From positions 78,360 to 142,359 of the forward strand of contig NZ_BBYK01000060.1 in assembly GCF_001570365.1 (NCBI RefSeq): DNA of 64,000 nt, written 5' to 3'. Positions 1-7,767 of this stretch are shown piece by piece. This stretch comes from Microtetraspora fusca (GTDB lineage Bacteria; Actinomycetota; Actinomycetes; Streptosporangiales; Streptosporangiaceae). Position numbers and translations under genes: made by a program. Under the pieces are notes generated by a model. The model was given only the letters and a program-made list of their open reading frames with translations. It searched no databases and was not told where the DNA came from. Position 1 is the stretch's first letter. Every line of letters starts with the position of its first letter.

Positions 1-39
1 CGCTCAAAGGGGATGGATGCCCGCGCGGCGGGAGAGGCA

Positions 40-103
40 GCGGGTTTCCACTGAAACAGAAAGGCTTCTTCTGGAGAAGAAGCGGGTTTCTTCCGAAACA
101 GAA
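40..103. promoter_or_regulatory. Tandem inverted repeats upstream of sigma factor
   Basis: Two copies of GTTTC-N4-GAAAC lie 42 bp apart (44-57 and 86-99). Each sits in a longer direct repeat, GCGGGTTTC at 40 and 82 and GAAACAGAA at 53 and 95. Between them, at 64-83, is a hairpin with 9-base arms (GCTTCTTCT and AGAAGAAGC). The stretch is far poorer in GC at third positions than the gene that follows, so it reads as leader or operator DNA and not as coding sequence. The regulator is unknown; paired dimer-binding sites are the simplest reading. Confidence 0.45.
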
Positions 104-169
104 GCAGCAGAAGCCACACCAGTGCGTCTCTTTGGTGTGAAAGCCGAACTGCTCTCGGAGAGAGAGCCC

Positions 170-664
170 TTGATCCGGGAACGCGTCGATGTCGCGGCGC
201 TGTTCGCCGACCATCATCTCGGCCTGGTGCGGCTGGCGCTGCTCATGCTGGGTGACCTGGCCACGGCCGAAGACGTCGTCCAGGAGGCGTTCGCGCGCAC
301 CCACGCGGGGCGGCGGCGGTTGCGCGATCCCGGCAGCGCCCTGGCGTACGTGCGGTCGGCCGTGCTGAACGGCTGCCGGTCCGTGCTGCGGCGCAGGAGC
401 CTCGCCTTCCGGCGGGCCGTGCCGTACGCGCCGCCGGTCTGGTCGGCGGAGAGTGTCGCGATGATCGGCGAGGACCGCCGGGAGGTCCTGGTCGCCCTGA
501 GCGGCCTGCCACGACGGCAGCGCGAGGCGCTCGTGCTGCGGTTCTACCTCGACCTCTCGTACGAGGAGATCGCCGACACCATGGGCGTCGCCGGGAGCAC
601 GGCGCGTTCCACCATCACGCGCGGGCTCGCCGCCCTCGCCCGGACCCTTGGGGAGGAATCATGA
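170..664 (+). CDS. SigE-family RNA polymerase sigma factor
   Basis: Encodes an ECF-type sigma factor of about 164 residues that would direct RNA polymerase to a small regulon. A region 2 helix (LVRLALLMLGDLATAEDVVQ) and a region 4 segment (LPRRQREALVLRFYLDLSYEEIADTMG) are readable and in the usual order. The open frame extends upstream to 17, but that part carries the tandem repeats and has non-coding base composition. I chose TTG at 170 because GGAGAGAG at 157-164 gives it a good ribosome site; GTG at 137 is an alternative. The stop overlaps the next start (ATGA at 661-664), so the downstream membrane protein is translationally coupled and is the likely anti-sigma or sensor. Confidence 0.85.
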   Translation: MIRERVDVAALFADHHLGLVRLALLMLGDLATAEDVVQEAFARTHAGRRRLRDPGSALAYVRSAVLNGCRSVLRRRSLAFRRAVPYAPPVWSAESVAMIGEDRREVLVALSGLPRRQREALVLRFYLDLSYEEIADTMGVAGSTARSTITRGLAALARTLGEES

Positions 665-1275
665 TCGAACAACGTCTGCGCGAGGCCCTGTCCGAGGCGG
701 CGGCGACCGCCGATCTCCGGTCCGTCCGCCCGCTGACCGCGCCGCGGGGGCGCGCTCGGAGCACCCGGATATCCCGGTTTGTCGTGATCCCCGCCGCACT
801 GGTCGCCGCGGTGTCCGTCGGAGTGTTCCTGCTGGTACGGCCCGCACCTCCCGCGACGACGGCGGGCAATCCGATGGCGGACAGCCTGGCCCAGCTCGGC
901 CTGGCGGAGGCGGATTCCTGGAAGTACGAGATCGCGGTGTTCCTTTGCAAGAAGAACGGTCCCTACCCGGTGTGCAAGAAGCGTGCGGCGACCGAGGACG
1001 ATCGGCGGCGGATCAAGCAGGTTCTGGAGTCGATGCCGGAGGTCGGGTGGATCCAGTTCGAGTCGCGGGCCGAGGCGTACAAGAAATTCCGGGCCACCAA
1101 CAGTGACAATCTCCTGCTTGTCCAAGTGGTCAAACCGTCGGATTTGCCGGAGTCCTTCCGGGTGAAGGTGCTGCCGGGAGCCGATCGCAAGGCGGTGCTG
1201 AGGGCTGTCGAGCACATGCCCGGGGTCTCGAACGTCGTCGACACGGTGTGCATTGTGGACAAAGCGAGGTGCTGA
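661..1275 (+). CDS. Membrane protein with FtsX-like extracellular domain, probable sigma partner
   Basis: A 204-residue single-pass protein. Residues 1-39 are cytoplasmic, 40-59 form the only membrane segment, and 88-204 match the FtsX extracellular domain: a cysteine pair C96/C105 in FLCKKNGPYPVC, then MPEV, FESRAEAY, LPESFRVKV and MPGVSNVVD. A second pair, C197/C204, is at the C-terminus. True FtsX has four membrane helices and a partner FtsE; here only the outer domain is present, grafted on a short N-terminal tail. Coupling by overlap to a sigma factor suggests a sigma-binding tail and an envelope sensor domain. The sigma interaction is inferred; the domain match is strong by motif. Confidence 0.75.
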   Translation: MIEQRLREALSEAAATADLRSVRPLTAPRGRARSTRISRFVVIPAALVAAVSVGVFLLVRPAPPATTAGNPMADSLAQLGLAEADSWKYEIAVFLCKKNGPYPVCKKRAATEDDRRRIKQVLESMPEVGWIQFESRAEAYKKFRATNSDNLLLVQVVKPSDLPESFRVKVLPGADRKAVLRAVEHMPGVSNVVDTVCIVDKARC

Positions 1276-1366
1276 GTCCCTGACGGCGCACGCGCTCCCG
1301 CCCGATCGAACCGGAGGGCCTAGCCTCGAAGGAGGGCACGTGTGTCGCCGCCACGAGGAGGGCGTC

Positions 1367-2629
1367 ATGGCTGCCATGTCACCCGCGCCATCTGTGGCGG
1401 CTCGTCTGGGGTCCGTGCGGGGATGGCAGGAGGATCTCTACCGGGACCTGCATCGGCATCCTGAGCTGTCGCACCATGAGCGGCGTACCGCCGCGAAGAT
1501 CGCCGAGCGCCTCGGCCGGATCGGCTGCCAGGTGCACCAGGGGGTCGGCGGCACCGGTGTGGTCGGGGTGCTGCGTAACGGCGACGGCCCGACGGTGCTG
1601 CTCCGGGCGGACATGGACGCGCTGCCGGTGCGTGAGGCGACCGGCCTGCCGTACGCCAGCACCGACACGGTCACGGACTCCGGCGGGCGCGAGATACCGA
1701 TCGCGCACGCCTGTGGACACGATGTACACGTCACCTGTCTGCTTGGCGCGACCCAGTTGCTCGCCGAGGGGACCGACCGGTGGCGGGGCACGTTGGTGGC
1801 GCTGTTCCAGCCGGCCGAGGAGACCGGCGACGGCGCGCGGACCATGCTCGACGACGGCCTCGCCGAGCTGATTCCGGCCCCGGACGTGGCGCTCGCGCAG
1901 CACGTGCTGCCGGCGCCGGCCGGACACGTCGGCACTCATGCCGGTCCGGTGCTCTCCGCCGCCGACAGCGGCCGCGTCACCGTGTACGGACGCGGAGCCC
2001 ACGGCTCGATGCCGCAGGCGGCCGTCGACCCCGTGGTCCTCGCGGCGATGATCGTGATCCGGCTGCAGACCATCGTGTCCCGTGAGACCTCGCCGGGGGA
2101 GACCGCGGTGGTCACGGTCGGCAGCGTCCAGGCCGGCACGAAGAGCAACATCATCCCCGACCACGCCGTGCTGGAGTTCAACATCCGCACCTACGACGAG
2201 CGGACCAGAAGCGCGATCCTGGACGCGGTGCGCCGCATCGTCTCCGCCGAGTGTCAGGCGTCGGGATGTCCGAAGGCTCCCGAGATCGAGCTGTTCGACC
2301 GCTTCCCGCTGACGGACAACGATCCCGAGACGACCGGCCGGGTGGCCGCCGCGTTCGGCGAGTTCTTCGGCGACCGGGCCGGGCCGATGGGCCGGCAGAC
2401 CGCCAGCGAGGACTTCAGCGACATCCCGAACGCCCTGGGCGTCCCGTACACCTACTGGGGCATCGGCGGCATCGACCCCGAGACCTACCGCAGGGCCGAG
2501 GCCGCCGGCCGGGTGGCGCAGGACATCCCGGTGAACCATTCCGCCGCGTTCGCCCCGGTTCCGCAGCCCACCCTGGACACCGGCTCCCAGGCCCTGGTCG
2601 TCGCGGCTCTCGCGTGGCTCGGCCGCTGA
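1367..2629 (+). CDS. M20 family amidohydrolase/peptidase
   Basis: A cytoplasmic zinc-type hydrolase of 420 residues in the M20D group (hippurate, N-acyl-amino-acid or IAA-amino-acid hydrolases). Metal-site motifs are visible: RADMDALP at about 80-87, HACGHDVH with CGHD at 106-109, an EE pair near 141, QHVLP near 169 and the final NHSAAF near 370. The lid dimerisation domain lies between about 185 and 300. ATG 1367 has GAGGAGG a few bases upstream; GTG 1340, with AAGGAGG just before it, would add nine residues. The exact acyl-amino-acid substrate cannot be told from sequence. Confidence 0.85.
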   Translation: MAAMSPAPSVAARLGSVRGWQEDLYRDLHRHPELSHHERRTAAKIAERLGRIGCQVHQGVGGTGVVGVLRNGDGPTVLLRADMDALPVREATGLPYASTDTVTDSGGREIPIAHACGHDVHVTCLLGATQLLAEGTDRWRGTLVALFQPAEETGDGARTMLDDGLAELIPAPDVALAQHVLPAPAGHVGTHAGPVLSAADSGRVTVYGRGAHGSMPQAAVDPVVLAAMIVIRLQTIVSRETSPGETAVVTVGSVQAGTKSNIIPDHAVLEFNIRTYDERTRSAILDAVRRIVSAECQASGCPKAPEIELFDRFPLTDNDPETTGRVAAAFGEFFGDRAGPMGRQTASEDFSDIPNALGVPYTYWGIGGIDPETYRRAEAAGRVAQDIPVNHSAAFAPVPQPTLDTGSQALVVAALAWLGR

Positions 2630-2630
2630 C

Positions 2631-3290
2631 TCACCGCCGGTCCCCGGAACCGGGGACGTCACCCCGGGCGGCGCCCGGCGGGCCCGGAGCGTTGAGGCCG
2701 AAGCGGACGCCCACCAGCCGGACGACGAAGCAGACGGCGGCGGCCCCGATCGCGGCGGGGACCCCGTAGACGCCGGTGCGGACGGTGACCGCGGTGATCG
2801 CGGCCGCGATCAGGGCGGGGATGGCGTACAGCTCGCTGTACAGCACCGTGGGGATCCGCCGGATCAGCACGTCGCGGAGCGTGCCGCCGCCCACGGCTGT
2901 GATCGCGCCGAGGATGACCGCCTGTCCGATGCCGAGCCGGTAGTCCAGCGCCTTGCTCGCCCCGGTCACCGCGAACAGGCTCAACCCGAGGGCGTCGAAC
3001 ACGATGATCGGGCCGGCCAGCCGGTCCAGCCGCCGGCCGAGCGCGTACGCGACCAGACCGCTCGCGGCCGCGACCGCCAGATAGCGCCAGTCGCCGAACG
3101 TGGCGGGCGGCAGGGAGTCGATCAGGATGTCGCGGATGATCCCGCCGCCCAGCGCGGTCACCATGCCGAGGGTGATCACGCCGACGATGTCGAGCCGCGC
3201 GGCGCGCACGGCCGTCAGCGCGCCGTTGAGTCCGAACGCGAAGGTGCCCGCCAGGTCGAGCGCGAGCAGCAGCGGCGGTTCGACGTTCAC
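2631..3290 (-). CDS. TRIC cation channel family protein (YadS-like)
   Basis: An inner-membrane protein of 219 residues with seven predicted hydrophobic segments. It shows two internally repeated halves, each with the family hallmark GGGxxRD (ALGGGIIRD and AVGGGTLRD). Bacterial members form trimeric monovalent-cation channels. The frame stays open to 3422 but the extension is not membrane-like and runs into the neighbouring promoter, so GTG at 3290, directly before the first helix, is preferred. It is divergent from ricT at 3394. The C-terminal tail is rich in Gly and Pro. Confidence 0.85.
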   Translation of the reverse strand: MNVEPPLLLALDLAGTFAFGLNGALTAVRAARLDIVGVITLGMVTALGGGIIRDILIDSLPPATFGDWRYLAVAAASGLVAYALGRRLDRLAGPIIVFDALGLSLFAVTGASKALDYRLGIGQAVILGAITAVGGGTLRDVLIRRIPTVLYSELYAIPALIAAAITAVTVRTGVYGVPAAIGAAAVCFVVRLVGVRFGLNAPGPPGAARGDVPGSGDRR

Positions 3291-3393
3291 CTGGCGTCGA
3301 TACCCGGTATACGCCTGACCCTGACGGTATGGCACCGATGCCGCGTAGGGTAAGGGCGGGCGGAAGCCGTACGAGATCGAGGAGGCCGGGCGC

Positions 3394-4224
3394 TTGGGCA
3401 TGATGATGGCGGTGAGCTTCACCCGGTACGGGCGGCTTTATTACCTCGACCCCGGAGGGCATTCCCCCAAAGTCGGCGACAAGGTGCTCGTACCGACTGA
3501 TTCCGGGCCCGAGGTGGCCGAGTGCATCTGGGCGCCGCAGTACGTGAGCGAGGACGTCGACGGCCTGCCGGTGTGCGCGGGCATCGCGACCGAGGAGCAC
3601 CTGGCCAGGGACGAGACCAACCGCCGGCGCAGGGCCGAGGCCCGCAGCGTCTCGAAGCGCCTGATCAAGCGGCACGAGCTGCCCATGAAGGTCGTCGGGG
3701 TCGACTACGTGGACGCCGACAACGTCTTCACCGTCTACTTCTCGGCCCCGCACCGGGTCGACTTCCGGGCGCTGGTGCGGGACCTGGCCCGCAACCTGCG
3801 GGCGCGGGTGGAGCTGCGGCAGATCGGACCGCGCGACGAGGCCCGCCTCCAGGGCGGCATCGGTCCGTGCGGCCGGGATCTGTGCTGCGCGACCTTCCTG
3901 AAGGACTTCGAACCCGTCTCGGTCCGGATGGCCAAGGACCAGGACCTGCCGGTCAACCCGCTCCGCATCGCCGGAGCGTGCGGTCGGCTGATGTGCTGCC
4001 TCAAGTACGAGCACCCGCTGTACGTCGAGGCGCAGCGGACCTTCCCGAGGACAGGGGCCCGGGTGGAGACGGACGAGGGGCCGGGCCAGGTCGTCGGCAG
4101 GAACGTGCCGGGAGACCACGTCACCGTGCGGCTCGACGACGGAGGGCGGCGCTGCCAGTGCTCGCGCGCCTCGGTCTGCGGCCCGCGCAAGGCCCACGAC
4201 GAGAGGTACGAGCCGCAAGCGTGA
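3394..4224 (+). CDS. ricT: RicT-like PSP1 C-terminal domain protein
   Basis: A 276-residue cytoplasmic protein of the PSP1-C/RicT family (YaaT in Bacillus). In firmicutes RicT works with RicA and RicF in an Fe-S complex needed for RNase Y-dependent RNA maturation. The cysteine cluster typical of the family is present: CGRDLCCATF near 168-177 and ACGRLMCCLKYEHP near 202-215, plus CQCSRASVC near the end. GGAGG at 3381-3385 is 8 nt from TTG 3394; ATG codons at 3400-3406 follow at once, so the exact start is open. The stop overlaps the next gene by four bases (GTGA). No ricA or ricF is visible here. Confidence 0.8.
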   Translation: MGMMMAVSFTRYGRLYYLDPGGHSPKVGDKVLVPTDSGPEVAECIWAPQYVSEDVDGLPVCAGIATEEHLARDETNRRRRAEARSVSKRLIKRHELPMKVVGVDYVDADNVFTVYFSAPHRVDFRALVRDLARNLRARVELRQIGPRDEARLQGGIGPCGRDLCCATFLKDFEPVSVRMAKDQDLPVNPLRIAGACGRLMCCLKYEHPLYVEAQRTFPRTGARVETDEGPGQVVGRNVPGDHVTVRLDDGGRRCQCSRASVCGPRKAHDERYEPQA

Positions 4225-5762
4225 AGATCTTCCGATCACGACGGCGTGTCCCCCCGACCCCTGCCCGCGGAGCCGCGGCGGCGTTCCTCGCGCTCGCGCT
4301 GGCGGTCACGGGCTGTGCGCAGGAGGAGGCGAAACCCCGCGCGGAGGCCCCGACACCGGCGCTCCAGCCGTTCTACGGTCAGAACCTCGACTGGAGCGAC
4401 TGCGGTGACGGCTTCCAGTGCTCGCGGGCCGATGTGCCGCTCGACTACTCCGCCCCGTCCGGGGAGAAGATCGGCATCAGCCTGATCCGGTTGCCCGCCA
4501 CCGGGAAGCGCATCGGCTCGCTGCTCATCAACCCGGGCGGGCCCGGCGGCTCCGGCATCGAGTACGCCCGGGCGGCGCGTTCGGTGCTCAGCGAGAAGGT
4601 CCGGGCGCGGTTCGACGTGATCGGCTTCGACCCGAGGGGCGTGGGCGAGTCCAGCCCCATCCGCTGCATGTCCGGAAGCGAGCTCGACGCCTACGTGAGC
4701 CTGGACGCCAGTCCGGACACGCCGGCCGAGGTCACCGCGATGGAAAAGGGGTCGAAGGCGTTCGCCGACGCCTGCGGCGCGAAGGCGGCCCGGCTGCTGC
4801 CCCACGTCGGAACGGCCGACGCGGCCAGGGACATGGACGTGCTGCGCGCCGTCCTCGGCGACTCCGGGCTGACCTATCTCGGGAAGTCGTACGGCACCCA
4901 TCTGGGCGCCGTCTACGCCGACCTGTTCCCGAAGAAGGTCCGCGCCCTGGTCCTCGACGGCGCGGTCGATCCGTCCGTCCCGGCCCTGAAGTCCAACGAG
5001 ACCCAGGCCGTCGGCTTCGAGGTGGCGCTGAAGGCGTTCCTGCAGGACTGTTTCGAGGACGGCGCCTGCCCCTTCTCCAGCCGTACGGTCGAGGGGGCCA
5101 TGGACGAGCTCACCGACCTGCTGAAGAAGGCCGACGCGCATCCCCTGAAGAACAGCCTCGGCGACGGCCGGGAGATCAACGAGGCGTGGGTCGTCCTGGG
5201 CATCGTCACGCCGCTGTACGAGCGGGAGGCGTGGCCGGTGCTGCGCGAGGCGCTGGGGCACGCCTTCAACGGCGACGGCACCGACCTGCTGCGCATGGCC
5301 GACCTCATGTTGGACCGCAAGCCGGACGGCTCGTACTCCAACCAGACCGAGGCGAACATGGCGATCAACTGCGTGGATCACCCCTATCCCAAGGAGCCGT
5401 CCGCGTACGCCGAGGGAGCCGTCGAGGCGGCGATGGTCGCCCCCCATTTCGGAAATTTCGTGATGTGGGGGTCGTTGCCGTGCGCGTACTGGCCGGTCGC
5501 GCCCAAGGGCGCCGACAAGAAGGTCACCGCCGACGGTGCCCCGCCGATCGTCGTCGTCGGCACCTCGCGTGACCCGGCCACGCCGTACGAGTGGGCGGAG
5601 GGGCTCGCGTCCCAGCTCAGCTCGGGTGTCCTGCTCGGCTACGACGGCGACGGGCACACCGCGTACGGGACGGGCTCGACCTGCGTGGACAAAGCGGTCG
5701 ACGACTACCTGATCTCGCTCAAGCCGCCCAAGCAAGGCACGATGTGCCCGAAGGTCACGTGA
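4221..5762 (+). CDS. Alpha/beta-hydrolase lipoprotein, TAP-like C-terminus
   Basis: A 513-residue secreted hydrolase of the actinobacterial tripeptidyl aminopeptidase type (SlpD/SlpE-like). The N-terminus has RSRRR, a hydrophobic stretch and a lipobox AVTGC, so it should be anchored on the outer face of the membrane. NPGGPGGSG forms the oxyanion region, FDPRGVGES follows, and GKSYG holds the nucleophile serine. The TAP-like C-terminal domain supplies the acid (GTSRDPATPYEWA) and the histidine (DGDGHTAYG). GTG 4221 overlaps the ricT stop, giving translational coupling. Substrate probably N-terminal peptides, by family. Confidence 0.85.
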   Translation: MKIFRSRRRVPPTPARGAAAAFLALALAVTGCAQEEAKPRAEAPTPALQPFYGQNLDWSDCGDGFQCSRADVPLDYSAPSGEKIGISLIRLPATGKRIGSLLINPGGPGGSGIEYARAARSVLSEKVRARFDVIGFDPRGVGESSPIRCMSGSELDAYVSLDASPDTPAEVTAMEKGSKAFADACGAKAARLLPHVGTADAARDMDVLRAVLGDSGLTYLGKSYGTHLGAVYADLFPKKVRALVLDGAVDPSVPALKSNETQAVGFEVALKAFLQDCFEDGACPFSSRTVEGAMDELTDLLKKADAHPLKNSLGDGREINEAWVVLGIVTPLYEREAWPVLREALGHAFNGDGTDLLRMADLMLDRKPDGSYSNQTEANMAINCVDHPYPKEPSAYAEGAVEAAMVAPHFGNFVMWGSLPCAYWPVAPKGADKKVTADGAPPIVVVGTSRDPATPYEWAEGLASQLSSGVLLGYDGDGHTAYGTGSTCVDKAVDDYLISLKPPKQGTMCPKVT

Positions 5763-5800
5763 CGTCGCCGAGGAGGGCGCGAGAAGGGTTCATGAGCCTG

Positions 5801-5806
5801 TAGACT
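5801..5806 (+). promoter_or_regulatory. Probable -10 box of the tRNA-Thr promoter
   Basis: TAGACT is 22 bp before the tRNA 5' end, in the short gap after the hydrolase gene. No clear -35 box is seen. Confidence 0.35.
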
Positions 5807-5828
5807 TCTCTGCACTGCCGTACGGCAC

Positions 5829-5905
5829 GCCGCCTTAGCTCAGTCGGCCAGAGCGACGCACTCGTAATGCGTAGGTCAAGGGTTCGATTCCCTTAGGCGG
5901 CTCCA
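5829..5905 (+). tRNA. tRNA-Thr (CGT)
   Basis: The acceptor arms GCCGCCT and AGGCGGC pair over seven bases, and CCA is encoded at 5903-5905. The anticodon stem ACGCA/TGCGT encloses loop CTCGTAA, giving anticodon CGT at 5863-5865, which reads ACG. The T-arm has GGTTCGATTCC. The 3' 45 bases, from the anticodon loop to CCA, recur at 7717-7761 with one mismatch, so this gene has served as an integration site. Confidence 0.97.
5861..5905 (+). repeat. Attachment-site repeat, left copy (within tRNA-Thr)
   Basis: The 45 bases from the anticodon loop to the CCA end match 7717-7761 at 44 positions; the only change is C5870 to T7726. This extent is typical of tyrosine-recombinase attachment cores in tRNA genes. 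Confidence 0.85.
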
Positions 5906-5910
5906 GTTCA

Positions 5911-5943
5911 GAGGCCCCTTCCGACCAAGGAAGGGGCCTTCTT
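5911..5943 (+). terminator. Rho-independent terminator after tRNA-Thr
   Basis: GGCCCCTTCC and GGAAGGGGCC form a 10-bp stem with a 6-base loop, followed by TTCTT. It lies five bases after the tRNA. Confidence 0.8.
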
Positions 5944-6442
5944 GCTAACACCCTTCCTTTGGGTGGAGTTACGTCTTTTCTCTACCCGACCCTCTCGCGC
6001 CACCTGGCCCACATTGGTATCTTTCCGTGATGTGAGGATCACTGGTAGTGCCGCAGCGTGAATGCGATGCATGGAGCTAGCTAACGATCTCGCGGCTTCG
6101 GTTGACTCCGCCCGGCGGCATCAGCCGCTGGAGATGCCCTTGCTTGGCGCTTGGACGAGCGCCGATCCACTGGCGACTGCGCCTGTGTGCAAAGGAACCG
6201 AATGTGGGAGCAGATATCAGTCGATCATCTTCTGCATTCCGTCCCAGAGTCCACGGGGCGCGAGAGGGAGTCGGCTTGCTCGCCGTATTTCGGGACCTCG
6301 CACTTCCGAACCCCCGTGGACCGGAGCACCTGGCCCCGTCTCACCTCTCGCCGTCGCCTTGCCGTCTGCGGAGTCAGGCGATCCGGAACGTCATACCGCA
6401 TCCCCACAAGGCATTAGTCACGGGAAGTGAGGGGACTAGACC
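5944..6442. other. Gene-free left arm of the element remnant
   Basis: Several short open frames cross this 500-bp stretch in all frames on the plus strand, none with a recognisable domain or a good ribosome site. It is lower in GC than the flanks. It probably holds the attachment-site arm and the promoter of the membrane-protein gene that follows. Confidence 0.4.
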
Positions 6443-7318
6443 GTGCGAAACGATGACCAGACACCCCACATGGACACGCACTGGATGCAGAGTCCCGGCA
6501 AATACGTGATGAAGAAACTGCCCGAGGTCACGCTGACCTTCTGGATCATGAAGGTCGCCGCCACCACGCTCGGCGAGACCGCTGGAGACCTGTTCGCCCA
6601 GACGCTGAAGATCGGCTACTTCCTCACCACGGTCGCACTGTTCCTGATCTTCCTTGTTACCCTGGTGATCCAGCTCGCCTCCAAGCGGTACAACCCCTTC
6701 TTTTACTGGACTGTCATCCTGTCCACCAGCATGGCCGGCACTACGATGTCGGATTTCATGAACCGCGATGCCAGCGCCGAATACCTGCCCAAAGGAGCGA
6801 CGTCGCTGGGTTGGGGGCCACAGGGCCTCGGCCTGGGCTACCCCGCCGGCGCCGCGATCCTCATCTCGATCCTCATCGCCATCTTCGTCATCTGGAAGTT
6901 CACCGGACTGACCTTCGCGATCCGCGACATCGACACCTTCCGCGGTGAAGCCCTCTTCTGGTCGGCGATCCTCGTCTCCAACACGCTCGGCACCTCCCTG
7001 GGCGACTTCCTCTCCGATAGCTCAGGCCTCGGCTACAGCGGAGGCGTGGTACTCATCACTGCCCTGCTCGCGCTGCTCCTCGCTCTGAAGTACGTCCCTG
7101 CCGTGCCCAACGTGCTGCTGTTCTGGCTCGCCTTCGTCCTGACCCGACCCTTCGGCGCCACCGCAGGTGACCTCCTCACCAAGCCGACCACCAAGGGCGG
7201 CCTCGACCTCGGAACCGTCGGCTCCTCCGCCGTCCTCCTTGCCGTCCTGTTCGGTTTCATGGGATGGGCCCATCTCCAGGAACGCCGTGACACCCTTGCC
7301 ATGGCAAGCGTCTCCTGA
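6443..7318 (+). CDS. COG4705-type multi-pass membrane protein
   Basis: A 291-residue protein with about eight membrane helices. It contains four related repeats, each around a polar G-x-T-x-[GS]-D core inside a helix: TTLGETAGD near 33, AGTTMSDF near 96, GTSLGDFLSD near 180 and GATAGDLLT near 237. The family is known only as an uncharacterised membrane-anchored protein. Acidic residues at equivalent points in four repeats would suit a cation or metal path, but this is a guess. GTG 6443 has AGGGGA about 7 nt upstream. It is the only gene between the two attachment repeats and is probably cargo. Confidence 0.7.
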   Translation: MRNDDQTPHMDTHWMQSPGKYVMKKLPEVTLTFWIMKVAATTLGETAGDLFAQTLKIGYFLTTVALFLIFLVTLVIQLASKRYNPFFYWTVILSTSMAGTTMSDFMNRDASAEYLPKGATSLGWGPQGLGLGYPAGAAILISILIAIFVIWKFTGLTFAIRDIDTFRGEALFWSAILVSNTLGTSLGDFLSDSSGLGYSGGVVLITALLALLLALKYVPAVPNVLLFWLAFVLTRPFGATAGDLLTKPTTKGGLDLGTVGSSAVLLAVLFGFMGWAHLQERRDTLAMASVS

Positions 7319-7716
7319 GCCAGATCCCACACGCTGACGACTCCCGTGATCAGGGGCTGAATGCCAAGGCCGAGCTCGGGACATGTACGGGATGCTCATG
7401 TGAGCAGTCCGGGCTGGACGTGTCGTTCGAGCAGCTCAGGTCATGTAAGCCTGAGGCGCGGCCACCGCTCTCCTAGAGGCGGGTGCTTCCCAACAGGCTG
7501 TCGCGTGGTTTCAGTTTCCGGTGCTCGGGCCCGGCGGCCTGGTGCTCCGGACCCACTTGCCATCGGGCACCGTGGGCTGAGCACCGACCCTGCTAACACA
7601 GACGCTAACAACGGCCCTGGACGATGGTGGACGGTGCCGGACTTGGCACTTGCAGAGGGTGCCTCTGGCCAGGGCTCCATGCCAGCCCTGGACGTTCGTG
7701 GACATCTCGATTACTC
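7319..7716. other. Gene-free right arm of the element remnant
   Basis: No supported gene. It has two GCTAACA words at 7592 and 7604 and an imperfect 18-bp direct repeat starting CCCTGGAC (7615-7632 and 7686-7703, about 15 matches). Such repeats beside an attachment core fit recombinase arm sites. Confidence 0.4.
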
Positions 7717-7761
7717 CTCGTAATGTGTAGGTCAAGGGTTCGATTCCCTTAGGCGGCTCCA
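7717..7761 (+). repeat. Attachment-site repeat, right copy (tRNA-Thr 3' half)
   Basis: Copy of 5861-5905 with one substitution. It lacks the D-arm and 5' acceptor strand, so it is not a tRNA gene. Confidence 0.85.
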
Positions 7762-7767
7762 TCAATG

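Larger units (their letters stand above)
5861..7761. mobile_element. Remnant of an element integrated in tRNA-Thr
   Basis: The two 45-base direct repeats bound about 1.86 kb. Inside is one intact gene (6443-7318); no integrase, excisionase, replication or transfer gene is seen. Short GCTAACA words occur just inside both ends (5944, 7592, 7604), and CCCTGGAC-N5-GTGGAC-like words recur near 7615 and 7686. These could be arm-type recombinase sites. The likeliest history is an actinomycete integrative element that lost its integrase, leaving both attachment sites and one cargo gene. The C-to-T change would break the anticodon stem, so the right copy is not a working tRNA. Confidence 0.65.

Noticed and set aside
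17..169. N-terminal extension of the first sigma factor
   Set aside because: Base composition is unlike coding sequence here and the tandem operator-like repeats lie within it; a well-placed ribosome site supports TTG 170.
7511..7765. Minus-strand frame beginning MMEPPKGIEPLTY
   Set aside because: It is the complement of the tRNA-Thr fragment; this type of peptide is a common false gene at tRNA ends.
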